Source: Lanius collurio (Eukaryota; Chordata; Aves; Passeriformes; Laniidae). From it: DNA of 64,000 nt. Positions 50,294 through 64,000 of the stretch are shown here, piece after piece. Numbering within the stretch: position 1 is the stretch's first letter; every line of letters starts with the position of its first letter. The position numbers were made by a program, and so were the translations under genes. The stretch spans positions 24,698,956-24,762,955 of the forward strand of contig JACBWW010000007.1 of assembly GCA_020086605.1 (NCBI GenBank). Reading direction: 5' to 3'. A model generated the notes under the pieces. The model saw nothing but the letters and a program-made list of their open reading frames with translations, searched no databases and was not told the DNA's origin.

Positions 50294-53200
50294 TCAACAA
50301 ATATTCCCAGTTGCATTTTGTGGCTGTGATACTGAATTCTTGATATATACACCTGTACAAAACCAGTGAAAATGTAGGGAACGTTTTCTTGAAGTGTTAA
50401 AAGTTGACTTTTTTTTTACCACTGAAAATAACAGTTTTGTCTGTTGAATATGTCTAAAAAAATTCTGGATCTGTGTCCGACTCTTTGGTTTCCTGCTAAA
50501 CGGAACAAAAAGAGTTTATCAAGCTACCAGATTCTCTGTAGGAGCAGCAGTTTTACTGAGCAATGTAATAACTACTTGTGCACTTTTTTCTTGAAATATC
50601 ATTTTCAAGTAAAAGGCATTTGATGCATGATTTTGACACTTGTGCCCTAGTTCTTGATAATTCTTGGGCAATTTCTTAGAGAAAATAAATTAACCTGTGA
50701 TATACTGAGAGGTGCCAGGAAGAAAAGAAGGAAAATATTTTTCATATTTAGCTCCTAGTTAATCTAAATAAATGAAGATCAGTTTTTCATTTTCTGAAGG
50801 GCTTATGCGTTTCTTTATCTCTATGACAGTTCTCTTTGAACTGTCACTGTTTTGGTAGTCTTTCCAGATCATCAAGCAGAAGTGTCTCAAGCCCTTTTAC
50901 TTAGTGCTAATTCCTGAAGAATAGTGATTGAATGAGAATTAATTTTACTTTCTTGTGTTGGTGCAATAGGTTTTCCAACTGCCCAGAATTTTGAGTGCAT
51001 AACCGAAGACCCTGAATAGAGTATGAAGAGGTAATTTCAGGGAAGATGGGCAGAGACTCATGGCAGGGACTCAGATGGACAATTGTAAATGAAAGTTTGT
51101 TCAGTGTCCTTAACATGCACAGGTCTTGTTGAAAATCAGAACTGAAATCAACAAAGCAGATCCTCCACCACCTCCTCCAAATTAATGAGACAAGATTTTA
51201 ACAGTGCTCAACAATTTGAAGTGGTTTTGTTATTTCTGAATTAAACCTTTGATAAAAAGTCCTTTTCTCCATGTTCCTTGCTCACTTCCACTCATCAGTC
51301 TGTGAGTGGTTTGACATTTCCAGAGACTCTTCTCCATCATTGACCAGGTTTACACCTGCTGCTGTGTCTCAAGTGAGGAAGAGTCTGTTTTGTACATAAA
51401 TCAATATATAGCAGAGATACTGTAGCTGTTTAAAAGCTAAGGATTTAACATACCAAAATTGCAAGCTGGTGTTAATTTGTGAAGTAACTGAAACAAACCC
51501 TATTAAGGGAATACAAAATGAGACACCAAAAAGCAGCATGTCTCCACCCTGTCAAAATATGAGGCAGCAGACAATTGATTATTGTTGTTTTAGAGTTTGT
51601 GGGTGTGCAGCTGTATTCAATTCTGATTGAGGTATCACTTCTTCTGCTCTCTTCTGGGTGTCTTTGCAGAATGGAGCTGAAGTTGTTCAGGTGCCTTTGT
51701 TATTAATTTCTAAAATAATGTTTATCATAACCAAGGTTGCTGTGTTCATGTCATAGTTTTCAATTTCTTGGAAGAGTTAGAGCTCTAAGCATTTTTCTGT
51801 GGAAATGCAAACTCCATTTTTTTTCAAAAAAAAGCTTTTGACATGTCAAGGAATGATGTCAGACCCCAAAGGCTAAAAAAACATTGTACTCAGATATTTT
51901 GCTTTTAATTACTAGTATGCATTATTAAATCAAGCTCTAGATTGCGGTCTTTGTTTAGATATTCCTTGGATTATTCAGCCTGTAATTTAAATAAGGACAT
52001 TGCTAGGAAGGTTTCCATGGAAAATATTACCAAGTTAATAATTCTGAAGATAATTATGTGAAGGTTCAAAGTGTCAGCCTCAAACCACACCTCCAACTAA
52101 GCCAAGCATGAATTTGGGTATACACATGTTAAGTTAGGTTCCTCATAATGTCCTGGGCTTCTGAATTATGTTTGCAGGTGCTAGCTGCCATGATGCAGCT
52201 GATCAATGCTCACCAGGGTGTTTTTCTTTCCTAATTTTCTTCCTCCTTTGCTCATTGTAGGCCCCTCTGTAAGTTTGCACGTGAATTTTATGCCACCCTG
52301 CAGTGTCTATTCTGCTTTGCGTGTTGGTGCCTGCATGCTCAGGTGCCTTCTCTCCTATTTCCCCTTTACCTTCTCTTTTGAGTAGAGCAGTTGCCACAGA
52401 GAGTTTTTGAGAGTAAGTGCTTATGATTGCACTTCTGCTGATTTTCCACAGCTGGTAGTTTGTCTCTCAGAAGAGTCTGGTATATAAAAATCTCTGTTCC
52501 AGAAATTCTCGAGGAATTATTCTCCTTAATATGGCAGCACTCTCCCACTGCTGACAATGTGAGTGCATCAGAGAAGATGGACTTTTGTAAAGCAGGGACT
52601 AATCTCAGCTGCTGAAAATGGGAGGAAATAAGTGCCTCTCTTTAAAAAGGCAATCTAAGGGCAGCTTGCATTCGTATATGTGGAAAGAACAATTTATATT
52701 TTAAATCTCAAGGTTTTCTTCCATTTTTCCTTGAGGAAAGTAAATCTTTAGGTATGATGTAAGAACTGTACCATCTATATACATTTTTTTATGGTGTTTG
52801 AAGCAAGTAGCAAGTTTGTAGTGTTGCAGCTATTCTTCTAGGATCTTTCCCAGTGTAAGGGGTGTTCTGGGTAGGGTTGCCCAAAGTGGCCTTTTTGAGT
52901 CCAAGCTTATTAGATTCTGGTTTACAACTCTTAGCATAGTTATTCTGCAGAAGTCCATACTTTCCATAGCTGACATGGAGATCAAATACCTCCAATTAAT
53001 GCAAAATTCAAATTAGTCTTGAACTATGGTACTACAACTGCCATCTCAATAATGAACTAACCACAGGAGGAAGCGGGTTTGTCAATGTACCATCACAGAA
53101 AGCTTTGAGCGTTCATCTAATCTCTTCTGGGATCATATTTGTATTTCTTGAAATATACCTCCAGCATACTGAATGGCACAAGAATATCTGATGCAGCAAG

Positions 53201-55975
53201 CTGTGGGAGCATGAGCTGCAGAATCTTTTTAGCTGATATATTTCAAGGTGGATAACCTTAGAAATCAATAGTGTCTGCTGCACCGCTCGGAATCGTGATG
53301 GGCTGTGCCTCGCAGATGCTCTTGCTTAGGCTGTGAATAACTGAGGCCGTGCTGCTGCAGATCCTCAGCACCAGCCGAGGCAAGGGCTGGAGCATCCAGG
53401 AGCAGGGCTGCTCTTATGAGCAAACCTCTGTCTGTTCTTAGAATTTGTTATGGGAAGTGCAGCTGTTGGTAGGGGGTTTTGGGGATTGTTTTGGGGCTTT
53501 TGTTTTTTTAAAACAGACTACATGGGTGCTGGATGGCAAAGTACAATGATGGGGAAGTAGTTTTGAAAGGCTCAAGCAGTGTTTTCAAGTTGCTTGTAAA
53601 TATGGCATTTTCTCTTTGGACATAAAAGGCACTTTCTGTTTGGGCTTATAGTGCCCTAATTACAAAAATGGAAACAGCTGTTAGGAAAAAAAAAAATTAT
53701 TAAATAGATTATCTTAACTCTGTGGGAAGGTAACTTAGTAGGGCTGTCATCTAAAAGAGGTGAAAAATGCAGAGTTTTGTCTTCTCTACCCAAACAAAGT
53801 TCTCAAGTTGATATAGATAGTTTTTTAAATACCAATGACACCTTAGAAGTTGTCTCATTAGAAGCCATAATTTTTTTATATCTACAAGCACAAATAATAA
53901 ATAGGAATTTATGGGGAGGAGATGCCTGGGAGATCTTGAAGATGGATTTCTTAAACAGTCTGCATATAATTCTCTGGGTTTTCTAACAGTTCATTGGAAA
54001 AACAAAATAGAAAATTATCCTAAATAAACTGACAAAAGCTGGAGGAACAGGAGTAGGAGGAGAAAGAGAATGAAGTATCAGATGTGATGCTCTAGCTAGT
54101 AAAAAAAAACAAGTACTTTCTTCGCTGACCTTACCTTATGCATACAGTAGGAGAGCACAGAGATATTCTCTCGCTCTCCTATTTTTGTAAGAAAGTAGCT
54201 TCTGCTGCCTCTGATCATATGCATAAAATGACAGCATGTTACTCTTAGGCAGACTGAATCTAGTGATAGGGATAGAAAGCTTCTTTGAAGAAAAGCCCTA
54301 GAAAAATCCAGTAACAGAAATAGATTCCCACTGAGGGTTTACTGAGATTTTGCTGCTCTTCTGTGTATCAGTAATGAAGCAGACCTTGGAGAGAAAGTAA
54401 ACTGATGTCATGCCCAAGGTATATGTGCTGGGGAAAGATCAGAGAAGTTTTTGCATGTCATTGATGCTGAAAATAGATCTCTGAATGATACCTTTCTCCT
54501 CATGGACTGCCTGTTTGGAGTTCTTCAGGGAGTTGTATTTGCAGATGGAAAGGGACTGGTGGTGAGAACAACAATGCTAGTTGCATGGTATGTCCCTTAA
54601 CTCTCATGTTATAACGTGTTATATGTAAAATTATTGAAGATATGTGAAAATTACTTGACTTTCATATTGTTAATTATTTATGAGGACACCAACTGATGAT
54701 ACTGCCTAGTGCTGTAGGGATATCTGCCTCTCTGATGTGCATTTTGCTATTCTTAGGCTGGGCACCTTGTTGTTACCTTTCTGAGAGCCTGTGCCCTCTC
54801 TGCGGGTGGCGTTAGGACTTGGCTCCCTCCATTTATCTACTACATTTATCTACCATGAGCTAGAGTTAGTTCAGCACTTGCAGACTTACAGTCTCTTGCA
54901 AGAAATAAAACTGTGAACTCTTGGCCAGGCAACTTAAAACAAATATTATCTGAGCTCCCTCAGGACTGCAGTAAGTTGATGCCATGAGTTGAAGTCTGTC
55001 TTGGTAGTGTGCTGACCAGGTATTGCTTGTTGCCTGCAGTGGTAGTTTGGTTTCCTGAAGCACGAGTTCAATGGGTGGTGTTTGGGGTGTGACACTGGAG
55101 TGGTCTCTTTGCCTGTCTGACTGGCACAGGGAGTTGGTAGCTGTGATTCAGGAGGACCTCCAGGCATTGGGTGGAAAATGCAAACTGTGTTTTTGTTCTG
55201 ATATGTACAGCATCAGCTACATTTCCGTGTTTATTAACGTTACTTTAAAATCTTTATGCTTTTAAACCAATACCTATTTCATGGATATGTGATATTGGAT
55301 AGCTTTCATCCTTTCTATTTTCTGCTTGAGAAAACAAGATCTTTCCTTCCAGCCATGAGAATTTTGTCTTCTAGGTAAAATAAATAGGCTTTGTCATAAC
55401 ATCATAGAAGAAAGTAGAGTATTTAGTAATTCCATGTGAATATATTTTCTTGGTGTATTTTCTTTGTTTGTTTGTTTGTGGCCTGGAACATTTTGAAGTG
55501 ATTTCAAGTAGTTTATCCAAGTAGCAAATACAGAGCTGTTATGTGTACCTTAGGAAGGGAGAGGACTCAGCTCAGAAACTTGCTTAACATGTTAGATCCC
55601 CAAATTTATATGTGTGTCCTTGTTTTAAAAAGGCTGGCAGACTCTAATTGTTGTGTTTTATGTTATGAGTAGGTCGCTACTATTATTTTTCCCTTCCAAA
55701 AATTGAAGGAGGAAAAATTCAAGCACAGATGACAAAGGCTTTATTGTTGGGTTATTTTTCTTTCATTTATGGGGTATGATTAAATGTGTGCTGTCAAAAA
55801 GAGGCCTCTTTAAAGCCTGATACTATTGATTACTATTTGAGACCTGCCAGCAGCATTATTACTTAATGCATAAGAAAATCTAATAGAAAATTATTAAGTT
55901 GGTTTTTAGTTCCTCTAGTGAGAACCTTTCAGGTATTCATCTCATATCGTTGCACAAATTACTTGACTCAAGTAG

Positions 55976-58456
<2,481 letters not shown>

Positions 58457-60321
58457 TAGCTGATGTCCTGTCACTTAAACTACGAACCCTGTGACTTATT
58501 GCCTGTGCAATACAACTGCAAGTCTTGCCTCTCATGGCTGAGAAAAGGGAAAATAATGTTGCTTTAGTTATAATGAAGAGTGATGAATTATTTTAATATT
58601 GAAATGAAGTGTCCTCTTAAAATGTCATCTGGGTAGCTGAAAAAGTATAAAAAAAATACAGGAATAGCTCCAAAGTACTTGGGTATTAAAAGAGGAATAG
58701 TATTCTCCTGGTATTTATTTTTGGTATAGGTTGTTGAAAAGATAATTCCTGGAGCATGGCAGCTCCAGCCACTGTTACATTACTGTTCATTTTTCACGTG
58801 AAGAACGTTAAGTCAGGTTTGTCTTATATGAATAATAAAGAAAACTTGGTAGGGTGATTTTTGAGAGTGAACGAATGCATGTAAATATATAGAGAGGCTC
58901 AAAAAGTGTTTAGGTGGAATGCAAGTATGTGAGTTTGTGTGAAAAAAGTAGGCAGGGAAGACAGAAGACAGAAAATGAGACCAAAAAAGTCACTGTGGAT
59001 AGTACAGGAAAGGAGAAATGTCAGTATCTGTAACAGGTTAGAAGGAAAGGAAGAACACTGACAAATGCTAAGGATGTAGAAAAAAATGTATTGCGGTTCA
59101 TACAATAAATTTTGCTTTTGGAGTTACAAAAAATGTTAGCACATTGCACGGGAAAATGGCAAGTAACTAAAAAAAAATAAACATAAAGATTAATAATTTA
59201 AATTCCAGTAGCCTGGTTGCTATACACCAGTTATGTTTCTCTACTCTCCTTCTCTCCAAAAACTCTGAATTGCTGGGTCTTGTTCATTCCTGAGAGATGG
59301 TCAGATCTTAATGGTACAGGTACCTCTCCTCAAAACTTGTAACTATCACTGTTACCCATGTAATTTGGAAATGTCACATTTATTTACAGAAATTTGGGCA
59401 GGAAGTGCCACAACAGTCATACTTATCCTGCAGGTGAAAAATTGAGCAAGCAGGTGCTCATTTGCTGAGGATTCAGCTGTAAGGAAAAATTCCAAAGATG
59501 ATGCAGAAATGGTATAAAAATGCCAGCAACGCTGATGCCTTCATCTGCGTTAGGTGGAATTAAACAAAATGTATTTTCAGATTTTTTTAAAGAAAGTGTT
59601 AACCTGCAAGTCAACTAACAAACACATTTTGCTAAGAGCTTCTTGTGATGATAGACTCCATGAACTGAAGGAACTGTCCTGCTCCTAATAAAGTTCTGTC
59701 TTGTGCTCTGTGTTGACCACTGGTATAAGGCTCAAAAATGGGTCTTACACTCATTTCTAATGTCTTTGTTTCTTCATAAAGCAATAATATTGCCTTCTTC
59801 ATTCTTTCCCTTGTTCTTTGATATTAAGTAAAGTTAGGATCTTTATCTCATTTTCTGCTTCCAGCAATATGTAGGAATAATAGCAAGGAAAATAGACTGA
59901 TTAGACCTGAGACAAACTGAATTTATTGTGTAGCTGATTCTCTGTCTGCCCTCAAATGAGAAACTCAATGTCAGCCTTCTCAATTACACTGACTACATAG
60001 GTAGTGTCAAATTAAGTGTTGTTTTATTCTGGGGAAAGTTTTAGGTGATGCTTTTCTTGCAGTGTAATTCTACCTCTGCTCTCACAATCTGTCTGCTGTT
60101 GGGATTTTGATACTCATTCTTTGATGAAATTTGGAGTGAAATATGTTGGGGTTGTATGTTACAGCATTTGAAAATAAGAGCTTTCTTTTCATGCCAGTGG
60201 GGACGCCTGGAATGATTAGACACTGTCAGTGTGCAGTCCTGACACCACAGCAGAAGCAATTCCTTACATCAATGAAATAATGAATCTCTTCTGTATAACT
60301 GAAGGTTTTCATATGGGTTAG

Positions 60322-60359
60322 ATACATCTGCAACTTTTCGATGCATCTGCAACTTTTCA
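60322..60359 (+). repeat. 19-bp tandem duplication
   Basis: ATACATCTGCAACTTTTCG is followed directly by ATGCATCTGCAACTTTTCA. Two of 19 positions differ, so it is older than a perfect duplicate. Confidence 0.95.
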
Positions 60360-60468
60360 ATGTGTGTGGGAGAAGTTTGGGAATCTTGTCTTCCTGCAGG
60401 TAGCAGCATGTCCGTGATCAGCAGTGAATACGTTTTAAATGTACAGGTTACACAAATGGGCATAATCA

Positions 60469-61360
60469 CAAAATCATAGAAGAACTGAGAGGAGATTTCT
60501 GGAGATCATCCAGTCTAACCTCTTGCTCCAGGCCAGGTAGTGTCAAAGTTGGATGTGGCCACTCAGCACTTGCCAAATAACATCTCCAAATACCAAGATT
60601 TCTCCACCACACTGGGTAGGTGTTTCTGTTCTTAAATACTGGCCTTTCAAAAAGATATGAGCCAGCTTGACATCAGCCTTGACATCATCCCATCTAGGCC
60701 CACAGACTTGTGTCACTCTTACCTAAGCAATCCCTAATTCAGCCTTTTTCTAACTTTGTTCCCTAAATTCTGTCACTGAGCGCAGGGACCAGGGTGGCAG
60801 ACCTTGTCACTAAAAGTCAAAACAAAGAAAGCATTGAGCATCTGAGCTTGTTCAGTGTCCTTTGTCAGGTTTCCCACTCCATTTAGAAGAAAGTTCATAT
60901 CTCTCTTGGCTTTCACTGCTATTGTACTTGTAGAGACCCTTCTTGTTATTCTTCAGCTATACTAGATAAGTTTCAGTACCAGCTGAGTTTTGCAAACTCC
61001 ATCCCTGCCTGACCAGGTGCAGCTTCCCTGTTTCTCCTGATTAACCTGTCTCCATTTCCATCGCTGATTTCCTTCCATGTTGCACTGGGTCTTGTTCAGG
61101 CTCTCCCTGTGGAGGCACACTGGTGTCCTGCTCTGCCTGCCTGCTTCCTTGCAGATTGGAACAGACCATTCTGGCACTGGGAGGTGGCTCTTTGTGAAGA
61201 TCACCCAGCTCTGCTGGGCTTTGGCCTTTCAGAGCTGCATCCCACAAAACTCTGTTTACTAATACCCTGAGCAAGCTTCAGTCTTATTTTAGACTGAACT
61301 CCTCTTCCTCCTTTCCTTCAGGATCTTACACTGTATCATTTTGTGGTCACTGCAGCACAT
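60469..61360 (-). mobile_element. CR1-like repeat, minus strand, probably internally rearranged
   Basis: The left edge is a reversed CR1 tail (AAATCATAGAAGAACTGAGA, GAGATCATCCAGTCTAACCT). Farther right the text resembles reversed upstream CR1 coding DNA: CAAAACAAAGAAAGCATTGA near 60821, GTAGAGACCCTTCTTGTTAT near 60930 and CAGGATCTTACACTGTATCA at 61320 before TGTGGTCACTGCAGCACA. This suggests a long copy with an internal deletion, or two adjacent pieces. About 61000-61260 is GC-richer and less certain. Open frames here are antisense to the repeat and are not genes. Confidence 0.7.
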
Positions 61361-61859
61361 TAATGAGAAATTGATATTCCAACATTATTTTTTTCTGTGA
61401 TTACATCGTCTCTTGCTGATGAGGTATAACAAGGTATATTTTATATTCACGATGTGAAATTCAGTGGCTATTTTTATGCAGCTTTCCTTCAAAGCTTTTT
61501 GTAAAGTCAAGAAACAATTTCTTGATATAATTGCAGAGAGTGTGGAAAAAACTAATCAACTTTAAAAATACTGACATAAAGAGCATAGCATGTCAAATAG
61601 AAAAAAAACCCCAAATTGCATGAAAAAAGAAATAGGCAGATTTCACAACTAGGTGAGCACCAAACTTCACCAGAATTAGGAAAGCCCAGAACTTTCAAGC
61701 AAAATATACACAAATGTTAGATGTTAAGTCAACCTTGAATGTTAAACAGCATTTTTAATGTAACAGAATATTTAATTATTTTCCAAGAAAACATTGTCAG
61801 AACATTAATTTATAAAAAGAGTTGTGAGATTGAAGGAAAAGAAAATGGAAAAGGTGATT

Positions 61860-62171
61860 TGTTGTGGTGGATCCCCCCTGGGCCCCCCGGCCGGGTCCCT
61901 GCCATGTGACTGAGTCGGGTCTGTCCAATGTTCCAGCAGCCCGGGCTCTGATCTGGTTGGTTGTTTGTCCCATCTCCACCCCTGGTATCCCCTTTCCCCC
62001 TGTCTGTGATAAAACCAGCAGGACACAGAGCCCCACCCTCTTACCTCACCAGCTCTGCCCAGGTCTGTGCTCTGTCCCCCCCAGGACAGAGGGAATAAAT
62101 GACTTAACATCATAAGAGGTTTGAGCTGTATTTCTCTTCTCAACTTCTGCTTCTGGTGGTAGCTGTCAACA
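61860..62171 (+). mobile_element. LTR-like GC-rich block
   Basis: A GC-rich segment in AT-rich intron with ends TGTTG and CAACA (5-bp inverted pair). It contains GTGATAAAACCAGCAGG, a C-rich stretch and GGAATAAATGAC (AATAAA at about 62093) followed by a T-rich terminal part, resembling LTR promoter, R and U5 order on the + strand. No duplicated target flank is visible. A 154-codon minus-strand open frame over this block has no domain and is probably spurious. Confidence 0.5.
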
Positions 62172-64000
62172 AACACTGGCTTAAGGTGGAGCTGCACAGT
62201 CGAGGGATATTTAGGCTGTTTGTGAATGGTCTGAAGATATTCCAAGACATAAAGAGGCAAGCTCACCACAAAAATTAAGCAGTGGACAAGCTAATTTTAC
62301 CACCAAGAGTAATTTCTGCTGCAATCTATCTTAAAAAACTCAAAAACTCACCACCATTAAGGGTATCTGAAAAATGTCAATTAAGTCTTTTTTCATTGGG
62401 AAAAAGCATATTCATAAGCAATAAATTTGCTTCATTTCTAAATTTTCCACAATGTAAATCAGACTAATTTCTTTTAGATTGTTTGTTTTCCTTCAACCCT
62501 TTTCCTAACAGCTCCAAATTCATTGTCTAACTGTTACTCCTACGGGATTAGAAATAGAGATAGACTGGTCTTTCAAGAAAGTCCTTTTTGTGTAATGGTT
62601 TTACTACAGGAAAATCAAGAAATTAAATGCAATGCATAATACAGAAATTTTCCCATCGACTTTTTATTGCATTGTAATATTTTCATTGTGTGCGGGCTTT
62701 TTAAACATTCATTACTGAAAATAATCTTCCTTAAGTAGAAAACTGTTATAGCCACTTCTGCTGACTCCAGGGGGCACTGAGCAGGAACCTGGTGAAAGAT
62801 TTTGGTTTAAGAATTGAGGGATACTCTTTTATCCTAGGAAGTCTCAGGTCTGGGATATTCATTATAAATATCCCATGGGTCATTCTGAGCCGTTGAATTC
62901 TTTTGGCTCTGCTTTAGTGGCAACAATTAATTAGTGTTCAAGTCATCCTTTGAAAGCCAGGGTTGCAGAAATATGAATACAGTATGGTTTGCTGACAAAA
63001 TCCATTTGGACTCATTATTTCTGGGTGCTGTTCAATAGTTTTTGCACCATAATGTGTTCACCTGAGCTATTTCCAGCACAAACTCAGAAGTAATGTTTGT
63101 GATTTCCCTTACAAAGAGGGGTCACTTTTACAGATGTCACTTATGGCTGTGCTCAAGATGTATTCCATTCAAGACAAAAAGTTATAGAAGTTCAAAAAAG
63201 AGGAAGAAACAAGATCACTTTTCTAAATGTAAGCTTCAAGTCGAGACAAGGAGCAAGCAAACAGAGTACAAAAGATGTATTTGAAGTGCAGTCAGTTCAA
63301 AATTTATCAGGAGCTATTTATGTTGGTTTTATTTTGCTGCTGATACAGATTCTGTAAGTTAAGGCTTTTCACACATACTTAACAATAAGTATGAGACTAC
63401 ATTAAAATCATGGCAAAATGGAGCAATTTTTCCTTACTTAAAGGTGAGCAACAATGCCACACTGACATATAGAAGGTACATTAATGTAAGGTATCAGTTA
63501 ATTGTTGCTCAGAGGTGCATGGATTTTGTTATCATTGGTTAATATTACACTTGTATCTTTTTAAGAATCAGCTTAACCCGCCCTTTTTTGTTGAAACAAA
63601 GAAATACATCTACCAATATGCCTTATTAGATTTATAAGCAATTTCTATAACATTAATGACTTGTTTATCTTGGATTGCACTGAGTAGGCATTAGTCTACA
63701 AGGATCCCAAAGTATGTAAACTATCTTTTTTTATTTAGCAAGGTATTTTACTGAAATTTTAAGTGACTCACTAGTGTACTGCTTACTCCATAAACGAAAC
63801 TGTGAGTACAGCATGGTAGTGATATTTTCTTCAAACTTTAATTAAGACAGTTATCCAGGCAACCATCCAGAAGAAACTGGCATCTGAAGAGAGTGATCCA
63901 TCTGAGATACTTGTTTTGGAAAAAACCTACCATGATGCAGAAAGCTTTATTTATACATTGACTAAAGAAGAAGAACAGAAAAGTATTTTAGAGTAGAAAC

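Noticed and set aside
61805..62269. 154-codon minus-strand open frame
   Set aside because: It overlaps the GC-rich LTR-like block. The Gly/Pro/Arg-rich translation has no domain.
63841..63866. The next FRMPD4 exon, suggested by the residues TVIQ
   Set aside because: Only four residues coincide with the remembered TVIQPYPSP. The flanking translation does not match and no SCKES-type start is present.

Overview
This window looks like vertebrate nuclear DNA, almost certainly from a bird. It is AT-rich and intron-like, with no operons and no long open reading frames. Its interspersed repeats are mostly CR1 LINE fragments and endogenous-retrovirus LTRs of avian type. The only gene I can support is FRMPD4 (FERM and PDZ domain containing 4, also called Preso), read on the + strand. 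I recognised it by comparing translated exons with the mammalian protein from memory; no database search was run.

Three internal coding exons are visible: 10422-10538 (start of the WW domain), 56038-56198 (rest of the WW domain and first half of the PDZ domain) and 58353-58455 (middle of the PDZ domain). All have AG/GT splice sites and their codon phases match across the joins. The first exon, the end of the PDZ domain, the FERM domain and the C-terminal tail are not in the window. About 99 percent of the sequence is therefore intron: the 3' end of an upstream intron (1-10421), a 45.5 kb intron that splits the WW domain (10539-56037), a 2.15 kb intron inside the PDZ domain (56199-58352) and the 5' part of the next intron (58456-64000).

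The introns hold CR1 pieces in both orientations: 15183-16852 (+, interrupted by a foreign block of about 480 bp), 21740-22150 (-), 31287-31859 (+), 33850-37598 (+), 44138-44551 (-) and 60469-61360 (-). The 33850-37598 element is a nested stack: one old CR1 copy was later broken by a solo LTR (34047-34649, -), a second truncated CR1 (35100-35622, +) and another solo LTR (36875-37310, -). Weaker LTR-like blocks lie at 28975-29320, 45080-45419 and 61860-62171.

I found no tRNA, rRNA, CRISPR array, complete gene or new biological system. The points most worth a second look are the Ser codon at the WW-domain splice junction, the frame-neutral WW exon, the nested transposon stack, an unexplained exon-like open stretch at the right end, and several repeat-free AT-rich intron blocks that could be conserved regulatory DNA.
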